Of a stretch of DNA of 64,000 nucleotides, positions 22,661 through 33,273 are shown piece after piece (positions within the stretch are counted from its first letter, which is position 1; every line of letters starts with the position of its first letter). Origin of the DNA: Nemophila menziesii (Eukaryota > Streptophyta > Magnoliopsida > Boraginales > Hydrophyllaceae); contig JARWIR010000001.1 in assembly GCA_029959085.1 (NCBI GenBank), positions 72,726,899 through 72,790,898 of the forward strand, written 5' to 3'. Made by a program: the position numbers and the translations under genes. Below the pieces are notes generated by a model. The model did no database searches, had not been told where the DNA came from, and saw nothing but the letters and a program-made list of their open reading frames with translations.

Positions 22661-23636
22661 TAAATAAGATTGGACTAAAACTTGTTTTCTAGGAGGGGGA
22701 AATAGTTTTCACTAGGCGTGAAGAATTTGTTGTGAAGTGTTATATCTTCGGAGGAATCTTTGTGTTAAACATTGTTCCCGATTTTAATAATAATACATCT
22801 ACTTTATTCAAATTGTCGAGTTTATAGATATGTTGTACAGTAGACTAGGAGATGTAAATATCAACTATTTTAAAACGTTAAATACTTAAGGATATATACC
22901 TACTAGCAAAATTGATGATTTTTTTAAATGTCAAACATGGGTAGAGAAATATTACACTAAAAACCCTTTTTAAACGATGATCACTAGAGAGACCAAGCTC
23001 TTTGAACTAGTGTTTTCTAAGTTAGCCAATTTAAAAAATACTACTAATAGAGGTGAAAAATGTACTATTTTTCATTTGTAGATAACTATTTTAGGTATAA
23101 TAAAATATACCTCCTAAACTTTAAAGATGAATCAAGTCCTTAGTTATTAAATATAAAGCTGAATTTAAAAATCAACTTGATTGAAAAATAAGAAAATTAG
23201 GTCTTATAGGGGTGGCAAATATAGTTCAACCTTCCTTAATTATTTTTGCGAAACTAATGGAATAATACATGAAATTAGTACTCCAAATATACCCCAACAA
23301 AACAACATAGCTAAAAGAAATAATAGGTCACTCAAATCAATGATGAGTTATATGTTAATAAGTTCAGGGTTGCTTATCTACATGTGTGTAGAAGTTGTCA
23401 TATTAGCATGTTATGTCATAAACATGTTAACCCAAAAGAGTCAAGATAAATCCCATATGAGATATGATAAGATTTTACACCTAACTTAAAATACTTAGAT
23501 TGTGGGGTGTATAGCTAACGTTGGCCTACTCGACTTTAAGAAAAAAAAATTTGATCTAAAACTATTGATTCTATATTTAGTAAATATGCTCAAAATAGAG
23601 ATGCATGTAGAATAATGTCTTTAATGTCCTTAAAAT
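22661..23636 (+). pseudogene. Copia integrase relic (longer version)
   Basis: The 102-codon frame at 23181-23489 keeps the integrase core: IRSYRGGKYSSTFLNYFCE (active enzymes have SDRGGEY, so the catalytic Asp is now Tyr), then GIIHEISTPNIPQQNNIAKR, where the catalytic Glu is replaced (AK in place of xE). LISSGLLIYM and CYVINMLTQ follow, then after a stop VGCIANVGLLDFKKKKFD. Upstream traces reach to about 22940. The element ends at the repeat A palindrome at 23637. Inactive on both catalytic positions. Confidence 0.85.
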
Positions 23637-24861
23637 ATTATAATATAATATTGATATATTATATTATAATATTTAAAATTGAATTCAACTTACAAAAATC
23701 CAAAATTTATCATACTTAACAAAAATGATATAATTTATGATAATTAATAAAAAAAGATTCACAATACTTATCACATTATGATCATGATTACAGTAATTCG
23801 ACAATTTTCTTTCCATAAAACGTAATGAACTCTTCTTTCTACCTTTACTAATAAATTTTCTTTTTTAGGAAAATGATAATCATATGGGTGGTGAAGAGCT
23901 TGGAAATGAAGTTAAAACATTTTTTTTATGGTGGTGAAACTCATAGAGATGGTGGGGCTTGTATGACATTTCAGCGGCGATACCCAGGGAGGTAATGATG
24001 AGCTCATATTTGATGCTTAAGAATTATTTTGATCATAGTCCTAAAATTCATGAATATTGTGGGTTTTAAATATTTCATTAATGACTCACGGAGTTGTGGC
24101 TTTTATGATGGTGTATCCTATAGTTATGGATACAATGGTGGATTGTGCTCGAACATACATGTATATCGAGTTTTATAGTTTTGGTCGTTCTACATTAGTG
24201 ACGTGAAAGGATATGATTGTGGTTAAGAAATATGTTATGTTTTGTTGTACATTGGTTTTTTAATGGGTTGTCGTGTTATTACGAAAACGTTGTAATTTGT
24301 TACAATACGAACTGTGTTTTATAACAAATGGAATGTCATTCAAATTTATTATTAGGGTGCATGTTAGGAGCTTTGGTGTATATCAGTTTGACTTTAAATA
24401 AATAATGGTGCGAAAATAAATATTGTATTGGATGGAGTATTGTTGATATATAATACACTAGTCCCACCATTTTCATATAAAATATTATTCTTGAATATTA
24501 AAACCAAATACATATAGATGTATATAGACGACTATTATAGGTTTTAATTAAGATTCAAAGGAATGAACTCATAAAGTTACTTGATGAAGGTATCCTCTTT
24601 TCCATTACTGAATAGTGAATGCATAAGTCTAGTGCAATATGTAAGGGAAGTCGTTCATTGGCTTGTAATTATATTGTAATTATAATGATTTAATTTTTTT
24701 TCATGGCTTCCTCGAAAAAAGTGTAAAGAGACCTTTTGTCTTCTACTTTTGTCCCAAATAGCTAAAATTCAGTTTTTATAGCAAAAGACCTTACTTATGT
24801 TAGGAAACTGTTTAATTAGCAGAAAATGGGATTATCCCCACACATGCGCCACCACCACCAC
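23637..24861. repeat. Repeat A, truncated diverged copy 4
   Basis: It starts with the 34-bp palindrome and follows repeat A to about position 1245 (GGGATTATCCCCACACATGCGCC). It then breaks off in an expanded CCA repeat exactly where the CACTA-like terminus begins. It is more diverged than copies 1 and 3 and lacks a short piece near 24130 (AAGATCTTAAGC region). Confidence 0.9.
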
Positions 24862-25185
24862 CACCACTACATGCGGGACCTCTAGCGAGGACTTTTTTCG
24901 CGAGAAAACGTGTTCCTCGCTAAAGGGTGGGTCTTTAGCGAGGAAAACTATTAATGACAAAAAGTTCCTAGCTAATCAACTTTTTTTTTTTAGTCTCTCA
25001 AAAGTAATTAAATAATAAATCATTCGTCCCTAAAAAGAATAATTTTAACGAGGAAATATTTTTCGTCGCCGTTGATGACCCTTTTGCGAGGAAACCGATC
25101 TCTTTTGCGAGGAACTAAAAGTCCTCGTTAAAGAGTGACCTTTTGCGACGAAAAACTAACTTTTTCGCAAGGAAATTTTTCCACG
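24862..25185. mobile_element. CACTA-type left terminus with subterminal repeats
   Basis: The terminus reads CACCACTACATGC (or CACTACATGC if it starts at 24865). About ten copies of an AGCGAGGAA/TTCCTCGCT-type motif follow in both orientations to 25170. Such TIRs with short subterminal motifs are typical of plant En/Spm elements. Compared with the right end at 41656 (CACTACTACAG read inward), nine of the first ten bases agree. The subterminal motif here is mostly CGAGGA, while the right end uses CGACGA. It may be the left end of the same element or of a relative. No 3-bp target duplication joins the two. Confidence 0.6.
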
Positions 25186-25871
25186 TTATCATATAAAATT
25201 GTAAATCAGGATATGCATATAAAAAAGTTTAAAGTAACAACTACGACTATTTGCGTACAACAACATATAGATTTAAGAATATAATTGATCATAAAATAAA
25301 TAAATTTAGAACTTACGACTTACCCACATTAATATAGAACATGTTCAACTCAGAATATATGTTATTATGACAAAATTAGAAAATACACAACTAGAATTAA
25401 TAACAATGACTTAATATAAAACTCAAAGATCATTAATATTTATTAGTTGGTGTATTAAATAGAAAATATAATTTAGTAAATAGATAGTTGTGATCCATAT
25501 AATAATGAGGATTGAACTTTCAAATTTTATGACGTATATAAGTACGTAAAATGGCCATACTAGCCAAGTCAAGGACTAAATCATTTGGAGAAATTAACAT
25601 ATCTTATAATTCTATTTAAATGTAGAACCTCGAAATAATGAGGAAACTTCTTATTTATTCTTTCTACTTTCCTATTTGTAGTACTTGGGATGGCATATTT
25701 TCACACACATAATCTTTTTATAAATTCGAAAGACAACATATAAAGAAGAAACTCATTAAAGAAACTATAAGAAATAAAAAAAAATGGTGAATATAAAATT
25801 TAACATCAATAAACAACATACCATGTAATTATTGAGCATAATTTACAAGTATATTTTTGAATTGTACATTA

Positions 25872-25968
<97 letters not shown>

Positions 25969-26936
25969 GGTCTATAACTACAATTACAAATTGTATTGAT
26001 CATATGTAGCGGAAGGATAAGTTCTACGTCCAAATTAAAACACAATCATTAGGATCAATTGAAGGTACATTTATTTAAGAATACATATGCTAAAAGGGAT
26101 CACATCATAACTTTCTGGGGATCGATATGATGCATTATGTATTAATATTACATAAATGTGATTAGTATATGAATTATGCATGATTGAAATTACTTTGTTC
26201 ATAGTAGACAATAATTATCATGTTGAATATATTGTCCATCTAACTCTTTTCCTTAATCAGGCCAGTCATTTTCCTTAAAAGTGTCATTAAAGTAACTTAT
26301 TAGTAAATACAAACGACCTCTAACATTTTACCATATTGGTGATTTAGATAGAATATGAATTCAATTAAGGTAAAACTATTTTTTATTTAATAAAATTCAA
26401 TATAATTTGATTGATAAAAAGATTTATATCATTAATTGACATTATAACATAATATAATCAATATAGTTGTATTCTAGTCTATATGCCGATTATAGAATTT
26501 ATCGATAGATTAAATTAGCTCTTAGTTTTAGTATAAAAACTTCCAATTTTATCAATAAATGAAGATTAATATGTAATTTTCCTCATATTTTGTACAATTC
26601 CGAAGAATAGACATTTACCCGTAACACAATCCGGATATTTTGATTCTGAGACTAGCACGTGAAAATTGCACGTCACAATCAGGTAACCAACACTACCACT
26701 TAATCGTGTCTACTATAAAAATGTGTTACTGATCCATTTTTTACAAATGTACACCATGTTGGATATCACAAGTATGTGTAGACCAAACATGGTTTAAAAT
26801 TTTTTACATCCGAACCAAATGCGAAAAAAATGCGATGGAAAATCCTAATACATACAACATTACCCGACCTTGCGAATTAATCACAAATAAATGCATTACA
26901 TATAATCATGTGATTTCATAATAATGTCACCTTCAT
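25186..26936. repeat. Block B, copy 2
   Basis: Second copy of the 1.7-kb block at 20492-22200. Its left border is the end of the CACTA-type subterminal repeats and its right border is the truncated Copia at 26937. It contains a long (AT)n tract that is only about four repeats long in copy 1. Confidence 0.9.
25874..25965. repeat. (AT)46 microsatellite
   Basis: An uninterrupted AT dinucleotide run of about 92 bp. The equivalent place in block B copy 1 (near 21184) has only AATATATATATT. Length may be unreliable in assemblies. Confidence 0.98.
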
Positions 26937-26944
26937 AAGTGAAT

Positions 26945-27190
26945 ATTAAAAATTATGGTAATACAGGTAACCATGGCTGGCATGGTCGAGGAAGAGAACG
27001 CGGTCTAGGACGTGATAGTTGTCGTGGTTGAGGTCGTGATAGTCAAGCCAGATGGTACAAAAAATGAAGAAAAATTCGAGTCTAAATCGACTAGAGGATG
27101 AGGAAGAGAATGATTCTAGAACAACAAGAAAATATATCAATAGAGTGCTACCATTTTCATAGATTCAGACACTATTCATACGAGTCTTAT
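26945..27190 (+). pseudogene. Copia-1 gag C-terminus remnant
   Basis: Translated in plus frames, this gives a Gly/Arg-rich segment (HGRGRERGLGRDS) and then a decayed zinc-knuckle (CYHFHRFRHYSYES, where CCHC would be expected). This is the usual end of Copia gag just before protease. Stops occur in between. Confidence 0.6.
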
Positions 27191-27557
27191 GATGGACATC
27201 AAGAAGGAAAAGGAAAAGCTCATCTTGCATAAGAGGAAAAAATATGAGCCACTTTTATTGGCGTACAAGGCGTCGATAGAAGAGAACAAATATGAATGGT
27301 ACCTCGATACAGGTGCAAGTAATCATATGTGTGTAAATAAAAGCATGTTTGTTGAGATGGATGAATCTGTAATTGGTAATATAAGTTCGGGTGATATGTC
27401 AAAAAATTTAGTCAAAGGCAAAGGAAAAATCATGATTACATTAAATAATGGTGAACATCACTTTATTTCTGATGTTTATCCTTTTCCAGGAATGAAAACA
27501 TGTATCTGGAGTATGGTTAGTTACTGGAGAAGTACACACTATGCAGTTAGAGCATAA
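27189..27557 (+). pseudogene. Copia-1 aspartic protease
   Basis: The 122-codon frame contains WYLDTGASNHMC, the active-site DTGA of Copia proteases with its usual His/Cys neighbours, then FVEMDESV, KGKGKIMI and FISDVYPFPGMK. The domain core looks sound, but the frame ends after WSMVSYW in a duplicated, rearranged stretch. Upstream and downstream are disrupted. It would release gag-pol products if in an intact polyprotein. Confidence 0.85.
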
Positions 27558-27689
27558 GAGTTTGTATTTGAAAAGTGGTGCAGGACATTAATTTCAAAAG
27601 TTCCAATGATTATCAATAGATGTTTATAATGAACATCCACGCTCATGAAGCAAACTGTTTAAAGTCGTGTTATGAAAATCCATCCTGGT

Positions 27690-28402
27690 TGTGGCATTTG
27701 ATGTATGGTTAGTTACTGGAGAAAGTACACACTATGCTCTAACATCTCAGCTTTGATGGATTAAAAGCTATGTCATCTAAGTATATGGTAAAATAATTAC
27801 ATCAAATTGATCAACCAGATCAACTATGTGAAGGATGTCTTGTTGGAAAACAACATCGGAGAGTTTTTCCTAAGGAATCTATGTCAAGGGCAAAACAACC
27901 AGTGGAGTTCATTCATGTTAATGTATGTGGGCCGATTGATCCTGCCTCGTTTAGAAAGAATATATATATTCTTCTATTCCTTGACGATTATAGTCGAAAA
28001 ACCTTGGTTTATTTTTTGAAGAATAAATCTGAGGTATTCTTTGCTTTCTAGAAGTTCAAAGCACTCGTGGAGAAACAAATTGATTACCATATCAAGGAGA
28101 TGAGATCTGATCGAGGAGATGAGTTCACATCAAATGAATTCAAAGAGTTTTGCGAGAAGAACGGTATTCATAGACCTCTCATAGTTCCTTATTCACAACA
28201 GCAAAATGGAGTTGTGGAAAGGAAGAATCTGTCCATTATGAATATGGTTCGATGCATGTTGAAAAGTAAAAATCAGCAAAGAGAAATTTGGGCCGAGGCT
28301 GGTGGTTGTGCTATGTATCTCTCGAATCAATGTCCAACAAAAAGCGTCAAAGATAAAACCCCCAGGAGATTTGGAGTAGATACAAGCCGAGCATATCATA
28401 TT
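27690..28402 (+). pseudogene. Copia-1 integrase
   Basis: GAG-pre-integrase blocks (DQLCEGCLVGKQH-like, around 27815-27860) come first, then the catalytic core. The three acidic residues are visible: Asp in FLDDYSRK (27975-28000), Asp in MRSDRGDEF (about 28100-28127), and Glu in NGVVERKN (about 28205-28225). The frame is broken by a stop (TAG at 28050) and by shifts. The left border of the 6-kb tandem duplication cuts this domain at 27950, just before the first catalytic Asp. Confidence 0.85.
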
Positions 28403-29570
28403 TGAGAGTCTTTGGAAGGATTGCACCCATGAATGTACCAGATCAGCAGCAAAAGAAGTTGAAAGATAAAAGTCAAAAGTTTATCTTTGTTGGGTATGAT
28501 CATGCATTGAAGGGTTATAAATTGTATAATCCTATTGAGAAGACGAGGAGACCTAGTCGAGACGTTGTGTTTGATGAAAGAAGTTCGTGGGAATAGAGTT
28601 CACAAGAAAATGAAAAAAAAAATTCTTACCGAATGAGGAAGGTAGTGAAGATTAAGAGAATGAAAAAAGAGGAGCCGATTACTCCACCTTCACCTAGTCC
28701 ATCCTCGTCAGAAGGCGAAATTTCTAGAAGCGGACGCCCCCAAAAGACAAGATCATTGCAAAAGATATATGATCTCAATCCAAAGCCAAATCTATTTTGT
28801 TTGTTGGCGGATACTGTTCCTATAAGTTTTGAGGAAGCAAGTAGAATTGATAAATCGAGAGACGCCATGAATGAAGAGATTTCCGTTGTCGAAAAAAATT
28901 AAACTTGGGAGCTAACTAGTTTGTGTCCAGAGCACTAACCAATTGCTGTGAAGAGGGTTTGCAAAATCAAGAAAAATGCAAGATGAAAAATTAAAAGATA
29001 CAAAGAAACGCTCATGGTAAAGGGTTTCAAACAAAGTGATGTGATTGATTACGGCGAAGTCTTTGCCCCTGTTGCTCGATTGGAGACAATTAGATTCCTT
29101 ATTTCCTTGGCAGCCAAATGAAGTGGAAGATTTATCAAATGGATGTTAAATCAACATTCTTGAATGACACCCTTAAACAGCAGGTGTACATAGAACAACC
29201 AGAAGGATAGGTTGTTAAAGGGCCTGGAAATAAGGTGTTAAAATTGAAGAAGGTCTTATATGGGTTGACGCAAGTCCCGAGGGCTTAAAATAGTCGTATA
29301 GATCGACATTTCTAGAATAAGGGGTTCTACAAATGCCCACACGAGCATGCTCTATATGTCAAGACAAATGATAAAGGTGATATCTTAATAGTTTGTCTCT
29401 ATGTCGATGATTTAATTTTGTCAGGAAATAACGATGAAGGGGTTGCCTCATTTAAGAGAGAAATGACCGAGGAGTTTGAGATGATAGACATCGATTTGAT
29501 GTCTTATTATCTTGGGATCAACAAAGTAGTTAGGGAACTTTCTTATGTCAAGAAAGTTATGCCAGAGAAG
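28402..29570 (+). pseudogene. Copia-1 integrase tail and reverse transcriptase
   Basis: After integrase come the RVFGRIAPMNVP and KFIFVGYD blocks, a Ser/Pro-rich linker (28670-28740) with SRSGRPQKTRS-like sequence, then RT. Blocks present are FKQSDVIDYGEVFAPVARLETIRF-like (29020-29100), MDVKSTFLN (29150) and CLYVDDLILSG (about 29395-29425), with the catalytic YVDD intact. Stops at several places break the frame, and this copy lacks 7 bp near 29515 that unit 2 keeps. Inactive. Confidence 0.8.
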
Positions 29571-29587
29571 TTCTAAAGATATTTAAA

Positions 29588-30352
29588 ATGGAGAATTGCG
29601 AGTCAATTAGAACACCGGTTGATGTAGGTGAGAAGTTATCTAGGCTTATAGGTGGTGAATTAGTTGATCCAACCTTATTAAAAAGCTTGATTGGGAGCCT
29701 AAGGTACTTAACCTACACTAGGCCAGATATTCTATATGTTGTTGGTCTTGTTAGTCAATTTGAGGAGAACCTACCATCTATCAATTTAAAATAGCAAAGA
29801 GAATTCTCCAATATATTAAAGGTACCATAGATCATGGAATATTACATCCTCCTTTTGGAAATTTGATGTTGGTTGGATATAGTGATAGTGATTGGGCTGG
29901 AAACATTGATGATCGCAAAAGAACAACAAGTTTCGTTTTCTAATTTGGTGAATCAGGTTTTACTTGGATTTCAAAGAAGCAACCAATAATCACATTGTCA
30001 ACATGTGAAGCTGAATGTGTGGCTGCAACGTCGAGTGTGTGTCATGCACTTTGGCTAAGAAATCTTCTTAAGGAGTTGGGATTTAATCAAGTTGAATCAA
30101 TTGATATTTATGTGGATAACAAGTCAGCAATTTCCTTAGCAAAGAATCCAGCATTTCATGATAGAAGTAAACACATTGATACTTATTTTCACTTCATCAA
30201 GGGAATGTATTGAAATGAAGGATGTTCAAGTGAAGTATGTGAAGACCGATGATCAAGTGACAGACATCTTCACAAAGCCATTAAGAAAAGACGTGTTCGA
30301 GAAGTTGAAAAGTGCCTTGGATGCAAGCATCAAGTTTAAGGTGGAGTGTTGA
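29588..30352 (+). pseudogene. Copia-1 RNase H
   Basis: Three open pieces (29588-29794, 29995-30213 and 30158-30352) give LIGSLRYLTYTRPDI, GYSDSDWAGN, STCEAECVAA, YVDNKSAISLAKNP, HDRSKHID and finally VTDIFTKPL. These are the standard RT-connection and RNase H blocks of plant Copia elements. The stop codon TGA at 30350-30352 overlaps the first bases of the 3' LTR. Frameshifts interrupt it near 29794 and 30210. Confidence 0.85.
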
Positions 30353-30769
30353 TAATTAAACTTGATAATTTCAATGAATTCAAACTACTGATATATCAAG
30401 ATAAAGAATTGTATTTAGGTGCAGTTGGAAAGTCATCTGGTGGATCAATGAATCAAAGATGCTCAATGAATCTAAGACAGATAGTTGGACTACCTGCTCA
30501 ATGAATAAAGACTGATAGTTAGACTTTAAGTTTGAAAGACATACGGATGTTAGGAGTTTATGTCTTTATACATAGTATTCAAATAGTATCTTTAGTATTC
30601 TACTTGTATAACTAGTTGTAGTATCTTAGTTGATTAGCAAGAAAAATTGTAAAGAAAAGCACAAGTAATTTATAGTACTAATTGAGTAGAGTTAAAGTTT
30701 ATATAAACTCTTCTCTAGTACTTGGTTTTATATCTCCACTCATAATTATAAACCCATCACATTCCAACA
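30347..30769 (+). repeat. Copia-1 3' LTR (423 bp), unit 1
   Basis: It begins TGTTGATAATTAA after a purine-rich AAGGTGGAG and ends CATTCCAACA, so it has the TG...CA form. An identical-length copy is at 36397-36819. No matching 5' LTR is present in the window. Confidence 0.85.
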
Positions 30770-32341
30770 ATTGTATATAGAAGGCCTAATGATATAATTA
30801 TGTAAATAATTTTAACAACCATATGAGGAATGAAATTGTTACAAAATTATTAGTAAGGAGAAATTAAGATCTTATAATTACCTGCCATCGGTGTAGTTCA
30901 CTCTATTCTATCAAAATCATATTCGGGTGATACCGTGATGACAAAAGCAAATCAACCAAGTCGTGGCATTTTTAAAGCTATGTTCGAGGAAATGGAGACC
31001 GAATTATATCCTGGATCTACAGTGATGAGTTCCTTGAATTTCATTACAAAGCTTATGCAGATAAAGGTAAAAAATAAGTGGTCTAACACACCTTTCACCG
31101 AGCTATTGGAATTGGTTGGGCGTGTTTTTCCCAAACCTCACAATTTGTCTGTGTCTTAAGAGAAATGCAACAAGGAGTTGAAAAGTATGGGTATGGGTTA
31201 CACTACTATTGATGTTTGCTTGAATGATTGTGCCATTTTTTACAAAGAGAGTGAATTTCTCTACAAGTGTCCAGTATGTTGTGAGTCTAGATAAGATAAA
31301 AAAAATGAAAGAAAGTACCCCATAAAAAGCTTCGTTATTTTCGAATAGCTCCGAGGTTGCAGCGTCTATACGCATTGAAACACACAGCCGAAGACATGAT
31401 ATGGCACCATACCGGAAAGAGTACCGATCCAGATGTGTTGCGTCATCCGGTTGATGGTTATAGTTAGAAGAGATTTGCAGCGCTACATCCTGAGTTTGCT
31501 AGCGAACCTCGTAATGTATATTTGGGTCTCTGTATCGATGGTTTTTGTCCTTTCTCTATGCAGAACAACTCGTACAGGATGTGTCAAGTTATATTGATTG
31601 TATACAGCTTTCCACCGTGGGTATGCATGAAGGAAACCAAATTTCAACTTTGTTTGTTGATTCCGGGTCCTCATTCGCCCGGTAAGGACATGGATGTCTA
31701 CCTCTGCCATATGATAGATGAGTTGTCCAAGTTGTGGGATAAAGCGATCCTCACGTATGATGCCCACAACAAGGAAGATTTTACGATGAAAGTTTGTTTG
31801 TTGCCACCACTATTGACTAGGTCATACACATCAGGTTGGCAGGGTCAAGGTTACTTAGCGTGTCCAGAATGCATGGATTCTACTCCGTCGTTGAAGGTGA
31901 AAAAAGGTGTAGTATATTTTGATCATAGACGATGGTTATCTACGAGACATCGGCTTATAAACGACAAAACTTTGTATCCCAGTGAAGAAATGACCCCCCC
32001 CCCCCCCGAGGAAATATAGTCTGGCAGATATTCAAACACAATTAGATGGGTTGCCCATTGTGTTTCTTGGTAAACACACGGATTTTGGGTTCAACCGCTG
32101 AGGGTTATGTTGTTGAAGAGACGTTGACATTCATATCACGGTATATTCGAGAAGAAAAGACAAAGTTTAATGATCCGGGTAGATACAACAACCCATTGCC
32201 CAAACCGAAAGAGCTATCCGTTTTTTAGAGTCAGTGTACTCCCGTTGGTAAAAAAGAGTTTGGTCATATACCACGTAAAATGAAGGATCAAATCACCTGG
32301 TACATTATGAATAATTGCGACGAGATCGAAACATATCTTAC
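30770..32341 (+). pseudogene. CACTA TNP2-type transposase, 5' part (unit 1)
   Basis: Coding starts near 30935 with FKAMFEEMETELYPG, then KWSNTPFTELL (31080), MGYTTIDVCLNDCAIFYKE and LYKCPVCCESR (31190-31290). HTAEDMIWH, DVLRHPVDG and NVYLGLCIDGF follow (31390-31540). YSFPPWVCMKE, KDMDVYLCHMIDEL, DFTMKVCLLPPLLTR, SGWQGQGYLACPECM and DHRRWLSTRH run to 31950. These are successive blocks of En/Spm TNP2 transposases. After about 32045 the protein jumps to AEGYVVEETLTFISRYI, the region after the catalytic half, so roughly 200-300 residues are missing. Stops and the poly-C run add damage. A GTAAGT donor lies at 32342. Confidence 0.85.
31994..32007. repeat. Poly-C tract (C14) in TNP2, unit 1
   Basis: The tract is 14 C here and 16 C in unit 2 (38044-38059). 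The difference shifts the reading frame, so the open frame runs to 32019 in unit 1 and to 38153 in unit 2. Slippage or base-calling error are both possible. Confidence 0.95.
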
Positions 32342-32410
32342 GTAAGTAAACGTAATTTATATTTAAAAATTTATTCGCTCATTAAGTTTTATTATTTTCT
32401 TACAATTTAG

Positions 32411-32880
32411 AGAACACAAATCCACGCTATCGGGGACGGCTAAAGCAGTTGAGGAGATGCACCAACAAACATTTAAGGAGTGGTTTTTGGAAAACGTACA
32501 TAACATGTATATTAAGTCGGAAACTTCCTTATTTGGAAACTCACCGTATTTGGAAACTTTCCCTATTTGGAAACTTTCTTTATTTGGAAACTCTCTTTAT
32601 TTGGAAAGTTTCCATATTTGGAAACGTTCCTTATTCGGAAACTTTTCTTATTAGGAATCTTTACCTATTTGGACACTTCCCCTTTTTGGAAACTTTATTT
32701 ATTTGGAAACTTTCCCTATTTGGAAACTTTCTTTAATTGGAAACTTTCCCTATTTGGAAATTTTCCTTATTTGACAATTAATTAACCCTTTTTTACGTTT
32801 GCTAGATTCATGCCATGCGCGTGGCTGGTGATCCAATAGCTACAACTGAGATAGTGTCCTTGGCGAGCATGTCTTAGGGT
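32411..32880 (+). pseudogene. TNP2 transposase C-terminal exons (unit 1)
   Basis: An intron (32342-32410; GTAAGT ... ACAATTTAG) joins ...DEIETYLT to EHKSTLSGTAKAVEEMHQQT and FKEWFLENV. This corresponds to the 'E-H ... H...F..WF...' tail in the DUF4218/C-terminal part of TNP2 proteins. After a minisatellite (32517-32776), a further exon-like piece (32806-32877) reads HAMRVAGDPIATTEIVSLAS, the next conserved tail block, and ends in a stop. The minisatellite therefore sits in an intron or has expanded inside the gene. Confidence 0.6.
32517..32776. repeat. TATTTGGAAACTTTCCC minisatellite (unit 1)
   Basis: About 15 head-to-tail copies of a 17-18-bp unit, TATTTGGAAACTTTCCC with variants (CTCTCT, AAGTTTCCA, GTTCC). 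All three forward frames stay open because the array has no stop, giving repeats such as YLETFPIWKLSLFGN. These are not real proteins. Confidence 0.95.
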
Positions 32881-32926
32881 AAATAATTATTTACAAAAAA
32901 CATATTGTTTAAAAATTCCTTATAAG

Positions 32927-33139
32927 GAAAGTTTCCATTTTAGGAAACTTTATTTTTTAGGAAAGTTTCCTAAAAAGGAAACTTTTCTAAAATGTAAAGT
33001 TCACAAAAATGGAAACATTCCTTATTTGGAGACATTCCATTTTGGGAAAGTTTCCATTTTTGTGAACTTTACTTTTTAGAAAAGTTTCCTTTTTAGGAAA
33101 CTTTCCTAAAAAATAAAGTTTCCTAAAATGGAAACTTTC
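32927..33139. repeat. Hairpin with 90-bp arms in the CACTA element (unit 1)
   Basis: Left arm 32927-33016 and right arm 33050-33139 are reverse complements with one mismatch in 90. The loop is 33 bases. The arms are built of GGAAACTTT/AAAGTTTCC motifs like those of the neighbouring minisatellite. Transcription through it would give a long double-stranded stem. Unit 2 has the same at 38979-39191. Confidence 0.97.
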
Positions 33140-33273
33140 AGTTTTAAGAAACTTTACTAATTTATGGATTAACTTGTTATCTTTGGGTACAGATTCCATC
33201 CGGATTGGATTAATGTTATATATATTTAATTTATTCGATTGGTTTGTAATATATTATTATCATGAAATTTTAG

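Larger units (their letters stand above)
26937..30769 (+). mobile_element. Copia-1: 5'-truncated Copia retrotransposon, upstream copy
   Basis: It runs from the RGG/zinc-knuckle end of gag through protease, integrase, RT and RNase H to a 423-bp 3' LTR (30347-30769). The 5' LTR and most of gag are missing; block B lies directly upstream. Domain order PR-INT-RT-RH identifies Copia. Many stops and frameshifts occur, so it is dead. From 27950 onward it belongs to the tandem duplication, so its 3' four-fifths are repeated at 33993-36819. Confidence 0.9.

Noticed and set aside
24797..25015. 72-codon frame over the CACTA left terminus
   Set aside because: It crosses the junction between repeat A and transposon DNA and consists of TIR and subterminal repeats.
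30952..31375. Minus-strand frames opposite the TNP2 gene (also 37002-37425, 31483-31767 and 37533-37817)
   Set aside because: Antisense shadows of the transposase exons; no known motif.
32449..32785. Three overlapping plus-strand frames with YLETFPIWKLSLFGN-like peptide repeats (also at 38501-38837)
   Set aside because: They arise because the TATTTGGAAACTTTCCC minisatellite has no stop in any frame. Similar peptides in all three frames and no flanking coding signal point to an array, not a protein.
32987..33199. Minus-strand frame of 70 codons over the CACTA hairpin (also 39039-39251)
   Set aside because: It is the shadow of the inverted repeat. Composition is dominated by the GGAAA motif.
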